From NCBI GenBank assembly GCA_002256345.1, contig NKIY01000003.1, forward strand, positions 620,001 to 684,000: a stretch of 64,000 nt of DNA, written 5' to 3'. Of this stretch, positions 28,735 to 36,914 are shown piece after piece. This DNA comes from Bradyrhizobiaceae bacterium PARB1. GTDB lineage: Bacteria; Pseudomonadota; Alphaproteobacteria; Rhizobiales; Xanthobacteraceae. The position numbers and the translations under genes are program-made. Positions within the stretch are counted from its first letter, which is position 1. Each line of letters begins with the position of its first letter. The notes under the pieces were generated by a model that saw only the letters and a list, made by a program, of their open reading frames with translations, had not been told where the DNA came from and did not search any database.

Positions 28735-29382
28735 ATGAACGGCGTTCGCATCGGCATCGTCGCCTCGCTGCTTCTGTGCGTCTGGCTTGCCTGGCCGAAA
28801 GGCGAGAACAGCACGCCGCCGCGCCCGCTGCTGATCAAGTCAGCGCTGAAGGAGGCGAAAGACCCCATCGTCGTGCTCGGCGACAGCATCGTCCGCCAGG
28901 CACAGCTGCCACGCTCGCTCTGCAAGCGCCCGGTGATCAATGCAGGCATCGACGGCTCGACCACGTCGAGCGGCCTTGACGGCATGCTGAAGAAGGCAAT
29001 CGGCGACAAGAAGGCCGCCCTCATTGTTGTGTCGCTCGGCATGAACGATGCGGAAACGGCAGATAGCGTCGAAAGCTATCGGAAGAACTACACGGCGCTG
29101 CTGACGGCGCTAAAAACGATGACTGCACGCCTTGCCGTCGTCGCGATCTCACCGCTGGAAATCGGAAAACCCGAGGTTGGCCATCGGACGCCGCAAAGTA
29201 TCGATGGCTATAACGGCGCGCTGCCCGACATCGCGCGCGAAACCGGCGCTTCGGTCATCGCCCTGCCACCGATGCCTGCGGGATTTACCAGTGACGGCGT
29301 TCATCTGAGCGAACGCGGTGCCGCGATCTGGAATAAAGCAGTTAGCGACGGCATCAGCGCCACGCTCTGCCCGAATGGCTAA
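28735..29382 (+). CDS. SGNH/GDSL-family hydrolase, membrane-anchored or secreted
   Basis: 215 residues. An N-terminal hydrophobic segment (IGIVASLLLCVWLAW) acts as signal or anchor. The SGNH blocks are visible: catalytic Ser in VLGDSIVRQ (residues ~47-55), Gly in block II (INAGIDGST), Asn in block III (SLGMNDAE) and the Asp-His pair in DGVHLSERGAAIW (~192-204). This matches small esterases/acyl hydrolases acting in the periplasm. The substrate is unknown. It is divergent from the cysteine-rich protein gene. Confidence 0.87.
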   Translation: MNGVRIGIVASLLLCVWLAWPKGENSTPPRPLLIKSALKEAKDPIVVLGDSIVRQAQLPRSLCKRPVINAGIDGSTTSSGLDGMLKKAIGDKKAALIVVSLGMNDAETADSVESYRKNYTALLTALKTMTARLAVVAISPLEIGKPEVGHRTPQSIDGYNGALPDIARETGASVIALPPMPAGFTSDGVHLSERGAAIWNKAVSDGISATLCPNG

Positions 29383-29396
29383 AGTGCCTTTCCGCC

Positions 29397-29621
29397 TCAC
29401 GCCTCGTTGACACCAACGCCCCGCGCGTCGAGCTCGCGCTGCCCTTTGCCGGTCACCTTGTATTTCGCACCGGGCGCGCTCTTGCCGGTCTCGACGACCA
29501 ATCCCTGCGCAATCAACGCATCGATCACCGCCTGCTTGTTGGCATCGGGGTCGAATATGGCGGCACGTGCGATGTCGCACATCACCGCAATCCCTGTATC
29601 GCTAATCTCGTTCGTTTCCAT
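29397..29621 (-). CDS. Small protein of unknown function, winged-helix-like
   Basis: 74 residues, strong ribosome site AAGGAGGGC before the ATG at 29621. The sequence (METNEISDTGIAVMCDIA..., ANKQAVIDALIAQGLVVETGK, KYKVTGKGQRELDARG) looks like a small winged-helix fold: helix, helix, then YKVTGKGQREL, a wing-type strand seen in MarR/PadR proteins. DNA binding is therefore conceivable but not shown. It is convergent with the SGNH hydrolase, with only 14 bases between stop codons. Confidence 0.7.
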   Translation of the reverse strand: METNEISDTGIAVMCDIARAAIFDPDANKQAVIDALIAQGLVVETGKSAPGAKYKVTGKGQRELDARGVGVNEA

Positions 29622-29742
29622 GACCGCCCTCCTTTTCCAAGGAAACGCGGAGCTACAGACCGTCGTTCCGCGAAGCTCAAGGCAGCCCATTTCGGCCGCC
29701 GGGAGCAGATGGGAGAAATTGGCGAATGGACGGGGATTTCAT

Positions 29743-29819
29743 TGGTACAGTTGGGTGGGCTCGAACCACCGACCTCCTGTTCCACAGACAGGCGCTCTAA
29801 CCAACTGAGCTACAACTGC
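29743..29819 (-). tRNA. tRNA-His (GTG anticodon)
   Basis: On the minus strand the 5' end is GCAGTTGTAGCTCAGTTGG, the anticodon arm CCTGT-CTGTGGA-ACAGG gives anticodon GTG, and the T arm GTGGG-TTCGAGC-CCACC is complete; CCA is encoded (29743-29745). The discriminator is A73 and the first pair is G1-U72, with no templated extra G at position -1. This matches the altered histidine tRNAs of alphaproteobacteria. Confidence 0.96.
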
Positions 29820-29930
29820 ATCCTTCGGCGGCCCCTCGCGAAGCGCGGGGCGGCGAACGGGGCGGAAACTAGGTGCAACGCCCCTTTTTGGCAAGGCCGC
29901 GATTGCACCGAAAACGGGATTTCTCGGGCA

Positions 29931-29963
29931 AAAACAAAAGCCCGAGCCAAAGGCCCGGGCTTT
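29931..29963 (-). terminator. Intrinsic terminator of the first phasin gene
   Basis: 12-bp stem AAAGCCCGAGCC / GGCCCGGGCTTT (one mismatch, AAA loop). On the minus strand it is followed by TTGTTTTTG. Confidence 0.85.
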
Positions 29964-29987
29964 CGATGGTCAAATCGTCAGCAAGCC

Positions 29988-30422
29988 TTAAGCGGCGGGC
30001 TGAAACAGCTTGTTGGCGCCGGTCTTGATCGGCTCGGCGGTGTCGGCCGCAATCTTCTGGCCGAGCTCGGCGAGCTGCTTCGACTGGCCGGTGAAGGCCT
30101 CGAACTGGCTCTTGGCGAAGCCCGACCACAGCTCCAACGCCTGCGACGGCGATTTCACGCCGATCAGCGAATGGGCGAAATCGAAGCTGGCATTGGCATT
30201 GGTCTTGGCAATGTCGATCAGGGTCGCCGAAACTTCGGCAGCGCCCTTACTGGCGGTGCTGATCACGGCTTCCACGGTGCTGTTGTGGGTTTCTGCCGCG
30301 TCCTTGAACTTGGCATAGCCTTCGCGAGCCTGATTGACGCCCTTTTCAGCGAAAGCGCGCATCTGCTCCGGCAGCTGGAACGGAATAACGGAAGAGGAGA
30401 ACGGATCGGTCTGGTCGGCCAT
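29988..30422 (-). CDS. Phasin family protein 1
   Basis: 144-residue, almost entirely helical protein of the phasin_2 family, which coats polyhydroxybutyrate granules. Key stretches: PFQLPEQMRAFAEKGVNQAREGYAKFKDAAE (residues ~15-45) and SPSQALELWSGFAKSQFEAFTGQSKQLAELGQKIA. The start at 30422 follows GAAGGATG; the frame extends upstream to 30545 but only with non-family sequence. A second phasin lies upstream on the same strand. Two TGC-N3-GCA sites stand in the promoter, suggesting control by a PhaR-type regulator and hence by PHB state. Confidence 0.92.
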   Translation of the reverse strand: MADQTDPFSSSVIPFQLPEQMRAFAEKGVNQAREGYAKFKDAAETHNSTVEAVISTASKGAAEVSATLIDIAKTNANASFDFAHSLIGVKSPSQALELWSGFAKSQFEAFTGQSKQLAELGQKIAADTAEPIKTGANKLFQPAA

Positions 30423-30580
30423 AACGTGCATCCTTCGTAACAAACAACAATGGGGTGAAGTCACAAACCGCGGATCGCAAAGCGGCATCTTTGCCGCGGA
30501 TCGATCAACGGGAGCATCGTCTGCCGCCTTAAATCTAGGCGGCATCTGAACGTAGCTACAGCAATATCATGTCCGTTTTG

Positions 30581-30607
30581 TGCAATGCAATAGAATATTG
30601 CGACGCA
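30581..30607. promoter_or_regulatory. Two PhaR-like TGC-N3-GCA sites before phasin 1
   Basis: TGCAATGCA (30581-30589) and TGCGACGCA (30599-30607), centres 18 bases apart; the second lies in the palindrome ATATTGCG-A-CGCAATAT. TGC...GCA sites are bound by PHB-responsive PhaR repressors in related bacteria. About 160 bases upstream of the phasin start. Confidence 0.5.
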
Positions 30608-30738
30608 ATATCGCATTTATGGCCAAAAAGAACGCGCGACCGTTTTGGAACAATCGCGCGCTCAATCAAAAATTGTAATTAGATACCGAAATTGCCCAGT
30701 TTCGCGTCAGTAACCGGGAGGTCGCGGCCTTCGGCTAC

Positions 30739-31113
30739 TCAACTCTTGGGCTGCGCTGCATCCATGGCGGCGCGACTGACGATCTGGCCCATTTCGCTCG
30801 CCTGATCCGCCAGCGACTTCATCTGGTTCTGCACATATTCGCTCTGCAGGCGCATAACGTCGCCGAGATCCTTGGCGTGCAGCAATTTCTGGGCGTGATC
30901 GAGCGAGGCCGCAACGTTCTGCTCGGCGAAGCTGATCGCCTTGGCGCTGACATCCTTGGCGCTTGCGCGAACGCTCTCGCCCCGATTTTCCAGGGAAGCC
31001 GCAGTCGAGTGTGCATTTGTCATGAACTTTTCGAAGGCCTGACGGGCCTGATCGAAGCTGGCCTCGGCCATCGCACGCATTTCTTTCGGAAATTCGAACT
31101 TGTTCTCGGTCAT
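30739..31113 (-). CDS. Phasin family protein 2
   Basis: 124-residue helical phasin_2 protein. FEFPKEMRAMAEASFDQARQAFEKFMTNAHS at residues ~5-35 parallels the start of phasin 1, and LGDVMRLQSEYVQNQMKSLADQASEMGQIVSRAA fits the second half of the family. AGGAGAGG precedes the ATG. It is separated from phasin 1 by 316 bases with that gene's own promoter elements, so the two are probably transcribed independently. It probably binds polyhydroxybutyrate granules. Confidence 0.92.
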   Translation of the reverse strand: MTENKFEFPKEMRAMAEASFDQARQAFEKFMTNAHSTAASLENRGESVRASAKDVSAKAISFAEQNVAASLDHAQKLLHAKDLGDVMRLQSEYVQNQMKSLADQASEMGQIVSRAAMDAAQPKS

Positions 31114-31473
31114 GTCCCTCTCCTGATCACGGACGAGACCCCGGCGTCCCGCCTTCGTGTATCCATTTGCAGACTAGCCCCGCTTGGCATCGCCGTTATG
31201 ACGCCAGACGCAATCATGGCCGCAGCCATCGTGGACCTTTGTCATGCTTTTGCAACATTCAATGCCGGACCGCGGCAATTGGTTCAGTGCATTCAAGAAC
31301 CCGGGCCTCAAATTAACGTTGTTGTCGCTTAGGCCTGTGGGAAGCGCCGGCAGACATGGACCTCACCGCGCCTGCAAGCGATACTAACGAAGTATTAAGC
31401 ATGTTGCCGTTTGCCCCCCAGATCATACCGTTCGGACGGGGCAGACCTCCGGCGACTCAGCCATGAAGTGCCG
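31114..31473. other. Intergenic region between phasin 2 and the PdhS-like kinase
   Basis: 360 bases between divergent genes. The only element I can point to is CTAA-CGAAGTA-TTAA at 31384-31398, which differs by one base from the CtrA full site TTAA-N7-TTAA. The rest shows no gene or repeat. Confidence 0.4.
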
Positions 31474-34400
31474 ATGAGCAGTGTGAAATGTCAGTTGCGA
31501 GGCGTGAGTGATGCACGGCTCGCCATGCATGCTACCAGCGCCCAGCCAGCCTGGCTGTGGTCGCTAGATGGCACGCGGGTGCTCTGGGCCAATCCCGTGG
31601 GCGCAAAGCTGTTCGGAGCCCGCAACGCCGCCAACCTTTTCACACGCGAATTCGGCCCTGCCGATACCCATCGTCGCCAGGTCGCGCAGCTCGCAGCGCG
31701 CATGCCGACCAGCGGCGCCGCGCGCCTGGAACGCCTGCGCGGCTTCGGAGCTACCCTTGGCGGGTTGATGACCTGCGCCTGTACACGACTGGAATTCGCC
31801 GATGGCGAAGCTGGCCTGCTTATCGTGGCCGCGGATGCAATCGCCGGCCGCGGCATGCCGCTGATGGAGCGATTGCAGAATCTGACCGACGGCATCGACA
31901 CGCCAATCGCCGCCTTCGCGCGTGACGGCCTGTTCGTCGGCGCCAGCGATACCGCGCGCGCGCTGCTCGGCTTCCGCAATCTCACCGACGCCGGTCTCGA
32001 TACCGCGCGCGATCATGCCCTGAAGGACGGCTACGCGGAAACGCCGATCGGCTTCGGCCGCATGGTGCTGCAACGTGTCGGCAGCGGCAGCGATGTGGGC
32101 ATTGTCGCGCTGATCGCGCCGGGCGCCGTGCATCCGGCGCCGACTGAGGAAGAACTCGCGGCTGAAGTGCCGCATGACCATGCGGCTGCGGCGACGCCCG
32201 AACCGCATTTGTTCACGGATGCTCCGGCGATAGATCCCGCGCTGGCCCCTGCCGAGCAGGCACGCGACAATCGAACCGACGATACATTCGAAGACCTGTT
32301 TGCCGTAGCGGAGACGACAGAACCTGAGCCCGCCACGGCGGGCCCCGCTCCGACTGAAACGCAAAGCATTGCCAGACAGCCTGCGCCCGAGGCGCTGCCG
32401 CCGCTCGCCCCGCGCACGACGCCGCTCCGTTTCGTCTGGCAGCTCGATGCCAACGATACCTTCAGCATCGATCCCGGCGACTTCCTCCGCCTGATCGGCC
32501 CGCATGCGGCCACGATGTCCGGCCGCAAGTGGAGCGACATCTCCGCCGAATACGCCCTCGATCCCGATCATCGTTTTGCGCAGGCGCTGGCCACACAGCA
32601 GACCTGGAGCGGCGTGACGATGCTCTGGCCGGCGGACAATGGCGCCCGTCTTGCCGTCGAGTTATCGGCGCTCCCGCTGCAAAATCGCGATCGCAGCTTC
32701 GCGGGCTATCGCGGCTTCGGCATCTGCCGAGATCTAGGTGGCATGAATCGCCTGATCGAACAGCAGCATCCGACGCCCAACGATCCGCCGCCGCGGCCAC
32801 TTTCCGCCGATCTGGCACAGGCCAGACCGACCGACATTCCCATCGACGCACGCAACGCACCACCCGACGACCACATCCCAGAGCCGCCGCCAGAACCGAT
32901 CCAGACAAACGAAGCGATCTCCACCGTGCAGCCCCCCGAAAACGTCGTTCAGTTCCGACCTGGCGATCCGAAATCGCCGGCGCTGTCGCCGGGCGAGAAC
33001 AGCGCTTTCAACGAACTGGCGCGCCAGCTCTCGGCGCGGCTGGAAGCCGAGACAGGCCTGATCAGCACGCCGTCGATCGCGCCGGAAGAAGCCATGGATC
33101 CCACGGAGGGCGAAGCCGCAGCGCCTGCCGCTTGGCTGACCACACCACCCGCCGCCCCGCACGGGGAGATGGGGCGCGACCGCATGCTGCTCGATCTCAT
33201 GCCGGTGGGCGTGCTGATCCATCGGCTCGATCGTCTGGTCTATGCCAATCCCGCTTTCCTTGCGCGGATGAACTATCCGACACTCAACGCGCTCGAAGAT
33301 GCCGGCGGCCTCGACACGCTGCAGGTGGAGCCGGACGTCTCGACAGTATCGAGCTCATCCGATGCTGGCACCGCGGTGACCATCTCGGCCAATGACAAAA
33401 TCGGCGAAGGCGCCGTGCGCACGCCGGTTCACGCGCGGCTACACGCCATCAACTGGGACAATCAACCCGCGCATGCGCTGATCTTCGCGGCCGGTCAGCC
33501 CGAAACGATCAATCCCGCCATCGCGCCCGAGCCCGCGGTCGAAGAGCCGCTGCCGGCCGGCCATATCGATGCGGAAGATCTCGCCGCGATCCTCGACACC
33601 ATGGCCGAGGGCGTCGTGATGTTCGACGCCGAGGGTAATATCAATTCCTGCAATCGCAGCGCCGAGGCACTGTTCGGCTATAACGGCGAACTGCTCACCC
33701 AGCGTAACGTCGTCGATCTGTTCGCCCATGAAAGCCGCCGCATCGTCGCCGACTATCTCGCCAGCGTGAAACAGGCCGGCCCCGCCAGCCTGCTCGATCA
33801 TGGCCGGGAGGCACTGGGACAGGTGCGCGCCGGGGGCCTCGTGCCGCTGTCGTTGATCATCGGCCGCACACGCACCGCTGGACCGAATTATTTCGCCGTG
33901 TTCCGTGATCTCACCCAGATCAAGAAGACGGAGACCGAACTCCTCAGCGCACGCCGTCAAGCCGACCGTTCTGCGACCGCCAAGGCCGACGTGCTCGCGC
34001 GCATCAGCCACGAAGTCCGCACGCCGCTCAACGCCATTATCGGTTTTGCCGACGTGATGATCGACCAGCGTTTCGGGCCGCTCGGCAACGACCGCTATGG
34101 CGAATATCTGCGTGACATCCGCGCCTCCGGCGAACGTGTGATCGCCATCGTCAACGACCTGCTCGACCTGTCGCGCATCGAGACCGGCAAGATCGACCTC
34201 GCTTTTTCCACCCAGAATCTCAACGAGATGGTGGAGCAGTGCGTCGCTGTCATGCAGCCTCAGGCCAATCGCAGCCGCATCATCATCCGCACCTCGCTGT
34301 CGCATCTGCTGCCGACCATCGTGGCGGATGCCCGCGCGTTGCGGCAGATCACGCTGAACCTGATCGGCAATTCGATCCATCTCGCCAATGCCGGCGGACA

Positions 34401-34677
34401 GGTGATCGTCTCCACCGCGCTGTCCGACCAGGGCGATGTGGTGCTGCGCGTGCGCGACACCGGTCATGGCCTCAACGAGACGGAGGTCGCGGCAGCGCTG
34501 GAGCCGTTCCGCAGCGCCGGCCCGAGCGACACCGAAAGCGCTGGCGTCAGCCTGTCGTTGACCAAGGCGCTGGTCGAAGCCAATCACGCCCGCTTCCAGA
34601 TCAAGAGCGCGCCAAGCTCCGGCACGTTGATCGAGGTCGCGTTCTCGAATGCGGCGAGTTCGGCGATCAATGCGTAA
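31474..34677 (+). CDS. PdhS/PleC-like multi-PAS histidine kinase
   Basis: 1067-residue cytosolic kinase with no membrane span. Residues ~1-250 and ~310-440 contain PAS-like sequence, interrupted by long Pro/Ala/Glu linkers (~220-310 and ~430-540). Two further PAS regions precede the kinase core (~560-660 and ~690-810). The HisKA region ISHEVRTPLNAIIGFADVMIDQRFGPLGNDRY has the phospho-acceptor His846 and closely resembles the PdhS kinases that act on DivK in rhizobial cell-cycle control. The ATPase domain keeps an N box and G1 (DTGHG), but the G2 box reads SAGVSLSL in place of GTGLGL. The start at 31474 was chosen as the first ATG with a fair ribosome site. Confidence 0.82.
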   Translation: MSSVKCQLRGVSDARLAMHATSAQPAWLWSLDGTRVLWANPVGAKLFGARNAANLFTREFGPADTHRRQVAQLAARMPTSGAARLERLRGFGATLGGLMTCACTRLEFADGEAGLLIVAADAIAGRGMPLMERLQNLTDGIDTPIAAFARDGLFVGASDTARALLGFRNLTDAGLDTARDHALKDGYAETPIGFGRMVLQRVGSGSDVGIVALIAPGAVHPAPTEEELAAEVPHDHAAAATPEPHLFTDAPAIDPALAPAEQARDNRTDDTFEDLFAVAETTEPEPATAGPAPTETQSIARQPAPEALPPLAPRTTPLRFVWQLDANDTFSIDPGDFLRLIGPHAATMSGRKWSDISAEYALDPDHRFAQALATQQTWSGVTMLWPADNGARLAVELSALPLQNRDRSFAGYRGFGICRDLGGMNRLIEQQHPTPNDPPPRPLSADLAQARPTDIPIDARNAPPDDHIPEPPPEPIQTNEAISTVQPPENVVQFRPGDPKSPALSPGENSAFNELARQLSARLEAETGLISTPSIAPEEAMDPTEGEAAAPAAWLTTPPAAPHGEMGRDRMLLDLMPVGVLIHRLDRLVYANPAFLARMNYPTLNALEDAGGLDTLQVEPDVSTVSSSSDAGTAVTISANDKIGEGAVRTPVHARLHAINWDNQPAHALIFAAGQPETINPAIAPEPAVEEPLPAGHIDAEDLAAILDTMAEGVVMFDAEGNINSCNRSAEALFGYNGELLTQRNVVDLFAHESRRIVADYLASVKQAGPASLLDHGREALGQVRAGGLVPLSLIIGRTRTAGPNYFAVFRDLTQIKKTETELLSARRQADRSATAKADVLARISHEVRTPLNAIIGFADVMIDQRFGPLGNDRYGEYLRDIRASGERVIAIVNDLLDLSRIETGKIDLAFSTQNLNEMVEQCVAVMQPQANRSRIIIRTSLSHLLPTIVADARALRQITLNLIGNSIHLANAGGQVIVSTALSDQGDVVLRVRDTGHGLNETEVAAALEPFRSAGPSDTESAGVSLSLTKALVEANHARFQIKSAPSSGTLIEVAFSNAASSAINA

Positions 34678-34711
34678 TCTGTAGAGTGGGCAAAACGCCG
34701 TGATCCGGCGT

Positions 34712-36046
34712 CTATGCAGCCTTCAGCAGCTTCGTCTCAGCGGTGCCGTCTTCCACCCCGATCGTGACCTGTCCACGCACGCCGCACACATCTCGGCGAT
34801 TCTCGATCATCAGCGCAAAGCCGCTGCGATCGGCGGCGCTCTTGGCGATCGCAAGCCCGAGACCGGTACCATCTATATCCGCCGGCGCGGCCCGGAAGAA
34901 GCGATCGTAGAGATGTGGAAGCGCCGCCTCGGGAATGCCGCAACCGGTATCGAGCACCTCGATGATCAGGCGGTCATCGAAACGCTGTGTCCCGATACTA
35001 ATTTCGCCGCCCGCGCGGGTATAGCGCACGGCATTATCGATCAGATTGGACACGATTAGCCTCAAGTCGTCCGCCCTTACATTCAGGGCGCACCCCGGCT
35101 GCGGCAGCACGGACAGCTTGACGTCCTTCGCTTCCGCGACCGGCGCAAAGCCGGATGCGATCAATCCGATCAGGTCCTGCGCATCGACGAGTTCGGTATC
35201 GCTCTCGATAGATGCGTCGGCGCGCACCAAGGTCATCAACTGATTGACCGAGTAGGATGCGCGGCGGATGCCGTCGAGAAGATCCTGCGCGATCTCGCGG
35301 GACGGTCCGCTTAGTTCGCGAGCGCGCAGATTATCGATCTGGATCTGCAACGCGGCGAGTGGCGTACGCAATTCATGCGCGGCATCGGAAACGAAACGGC
35401 GCTGGGTGTCCAATGCCTGCTGATGACGCTCGATCAGCGAATTCATGGCCGTGACCAGCGGAACCACTTCGAGCGGCACGCCCTGCAGGGCAAGTGCATC
35501 CTTTGCTTCCGCGCTGCGCTCGCCGATCTCTGACGACAGTTTGCCGAGCCCCGATAGCACGCGCTTGACGGCCCAGGAGATCAACAACCATGCGATTGGG
35601 ATCGCCACGATCAGCGGCACGGAAGCGCCCGCGGCCGCATAGGCTGCTACTTCCTCGCGCGCGCTCCAGCGCTGCGAGACCTGGATCGCATGACTGCCGT
35701 CGCGCGACCGGAACACACGCCAGCGTTCACCTCCGGCCGTGACGTCGAAATAGCCGAGCTTGGTCTGAAACGGGATATCGACCACCGGGCCGGACCGATG
35801 CAGCGGCTCCCTGGTCTCGTCCCAGATCTGGATCACGAGCTGATCCTCGAGTTCAGCATCGATCCGCGGTTCGATATCCTGCCGGAACACGAAACCCGCG
35901 GCCATGGCGACCTCGTGCAGCGCGTTATCCTGAAAACTGTTCACCTCGTATTTGACGAAGTAGTAGGAGGTCACGGCCGCGGCAACGCCGATGACGATCA
36001 GGAGACCGGTGACATAGTTCATCACGGTCTTTCGCAGCGACGTCAT
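34712..36046 (-). CDS. Sensor histidine kinase (QseC/TctE type)
   Basis: 444-residue membrane sensor. The first span is residues ~10-30 and the second ~148-170, framing a periplasmic domain of ~115 residues. HAMP-like linker, then HisKA with the H box VSDAAHELRTPLAAL (~238-252), N box SNLIDNAVRYT, G1 DTGCGIP and an intact G2 GTGLGLAIAK. All catalytic elements are present. Its ATG overlaps the stop of the response regulator gene (ATGA), so they form one operon. The operon is divergent from a siderophore receptor gene, so iron or siderophore sensing is plausible, but relatives of this class also sense tricarboxylates or catechols. Confidence 0.93.
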   Translation of the reverse strand: MTSLRKTVMNYVTGLLIVIGVAAAVTSYYFVKYEVNSFQDNALHEVAMAAGFVFRQDIEPRIDAELEDQLVIQIWDETREPLHRSGPVVDIPFQTKLGYFDVTAGGERWRVFRSRDGSHAIQVSQRWSAREEVAAYAAAGASVPLIVAIPIAWLLISWAVKRVLSGLGKLSSEIGERSAEAKDALALQGVPLEVVPLVTAMNSLIERHQQALDTQRRFVSDAAHELRTPLAALQIQIDNLRARELSGPSREIAQDLLDGIRRASYSVNQLMTLVRADASIESDTELVDAQDLIGLIASGFAPVAEAKDVKLSVLPQPGCALNVRADDLRLIVSNLIDNAVRYTRAGGEISIGTQRFDDRLIIEVLDTGCGIPEAALPHLYDRFFRAAPADIDGTGLGLAIAKSAADRSGFALMIENRRDVCGVRGQVTIGVEDGTAETKLLKAA

Positions 36047-36708
36047 ACCCCCTCCTTCGTCACGGTCCAGCCGGCGCCACGCACATTGCGGACGATATCC
36101 TTGCCGAACTTCTTCCGCAGTCCATGAATCAGAACATCGACCGCGTTGCTTTGTACTTCCTCGCCCCAGCCATAGATCCGACTCTCGATCTGGCTGCGCG
36201 ACAGGATCTGGCCGGGACGCTCCATCAGTGCGTTGAGGACGGCGAATTCCCGAACAGACAGCAGATGCCTGACATCACGAAACGTCGCCACCTGCGTCGA
36301 TGGATCGAGCGTAATGTCACCTGCGGTCATCAGCGGCTGCGCACGGCCATTGGCGCGGCGCATCACCGCCCGCATCCGGGCGAGCAATACCGGCAGCTCG
36401 AACGGCTTGACGATATAATCATCGGCACCGAGATCGAGGCCGGCCACCATGTCGGAGACGCCGTCACGCGCGGTGATGATGAGCGCCGGCGTCTCGAGCC
36501 CTGACTTGCGCTTGGCTTTCAACACTTCGAGACCCGACATCTTGGGCAAACCGATATCGATCAGCGCCATGGCATATTCGGTCTTGTCCAGTGCGGCAAA
36601 ACCATCGACGCCGTTACGCGTCCAGTCGACAGTCATGCCGTTCTCGCTCAGGCCACGCATCAGCGCCTTGCCCAGCATCGCATCGTCTTCGATCAACAAA
36701 ACACGCAT
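36043..36708 (-). CDS. OmpR-family response regulator (QseB/TctD type)
   Basis: 221-residue regulator. The receiver domain begins MRVLLIEDDAMLGKAL with acidic residues at 8-9, phospho-acceptor Asp51 in LIDIGLP and Lys101 in DYIVKPFELPVLLARM. The C-terminal winged helix includes FAVLNALMERPGQILSRSQIESRIYG and VQSNAVDVLIHGLRKKFGKDIVRNVRGAGW. It overlaps the sensor gene and forms the first gene of the two-gene operon. Its promoter region is shared with the divergent TonB-dependent receptor, which makes the receptor a likely target. Confidence 0.95.
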   Translation of the reverse strand: MRVLLIEDDAMLGKALMRGLSENGMTVDWTRNGVDGFAALDKTEYAMALIDIGLPKMSGLEVLKAKRKSGLETPALIITARDGVSDMVAGLDLGADDYIVKPFELPVLLARMRAVMRRANGRAQPLMTAGDITLDPSTQVATFRDVRHLLSVREFAVLNALMERPGQILSRSQIESRIYGWGEEVQSNAVDVLIHGLRKKFGKDIVRNVRGAGWTVTKEGV

Positions 36709-36782
36709 GGTTTGAAGTTATATCAATCCGCCTTGAGCCAATCGAGGCGCGAGCGTCACAGCGCTGGGCATATCGGCTCTAC

Positions 36783-36799
36783 TTCGAGTTATTCTAATC
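36783..36799 (+). promoter_or_regulatory. Iron-box-like motif upstream of the siderophore receptor
   Basis: TTCGAGTTATTCTAATC matches 14 of 17 positions of the motif at 39267-39283 before the iron-binding protein gene. The TTxGAA...TTCTAA pattern recalls the iron control element used by Irr in Bradyrhizobium. Confidence 0.5.
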
Positions 36800-36914
36800 G
36801 CGATCTAATTCACCCCTAATTCTCCAAACTGCAGATGGGCCCGCGTGTTTCCGGGGAGACACACGAGCATTCGCCGTCGCTGACGGCGCAAGAGAATTCA
36901 GGGGCGTTATCACA

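Noticed and set aside
28539-29042. Upstream extension of the cysteine-rich protein frame
   Set aside because: It runs through the SGNH hydrolase gene on the other strand; the ATG at 28538 has its own ribosome site and signal peptide.
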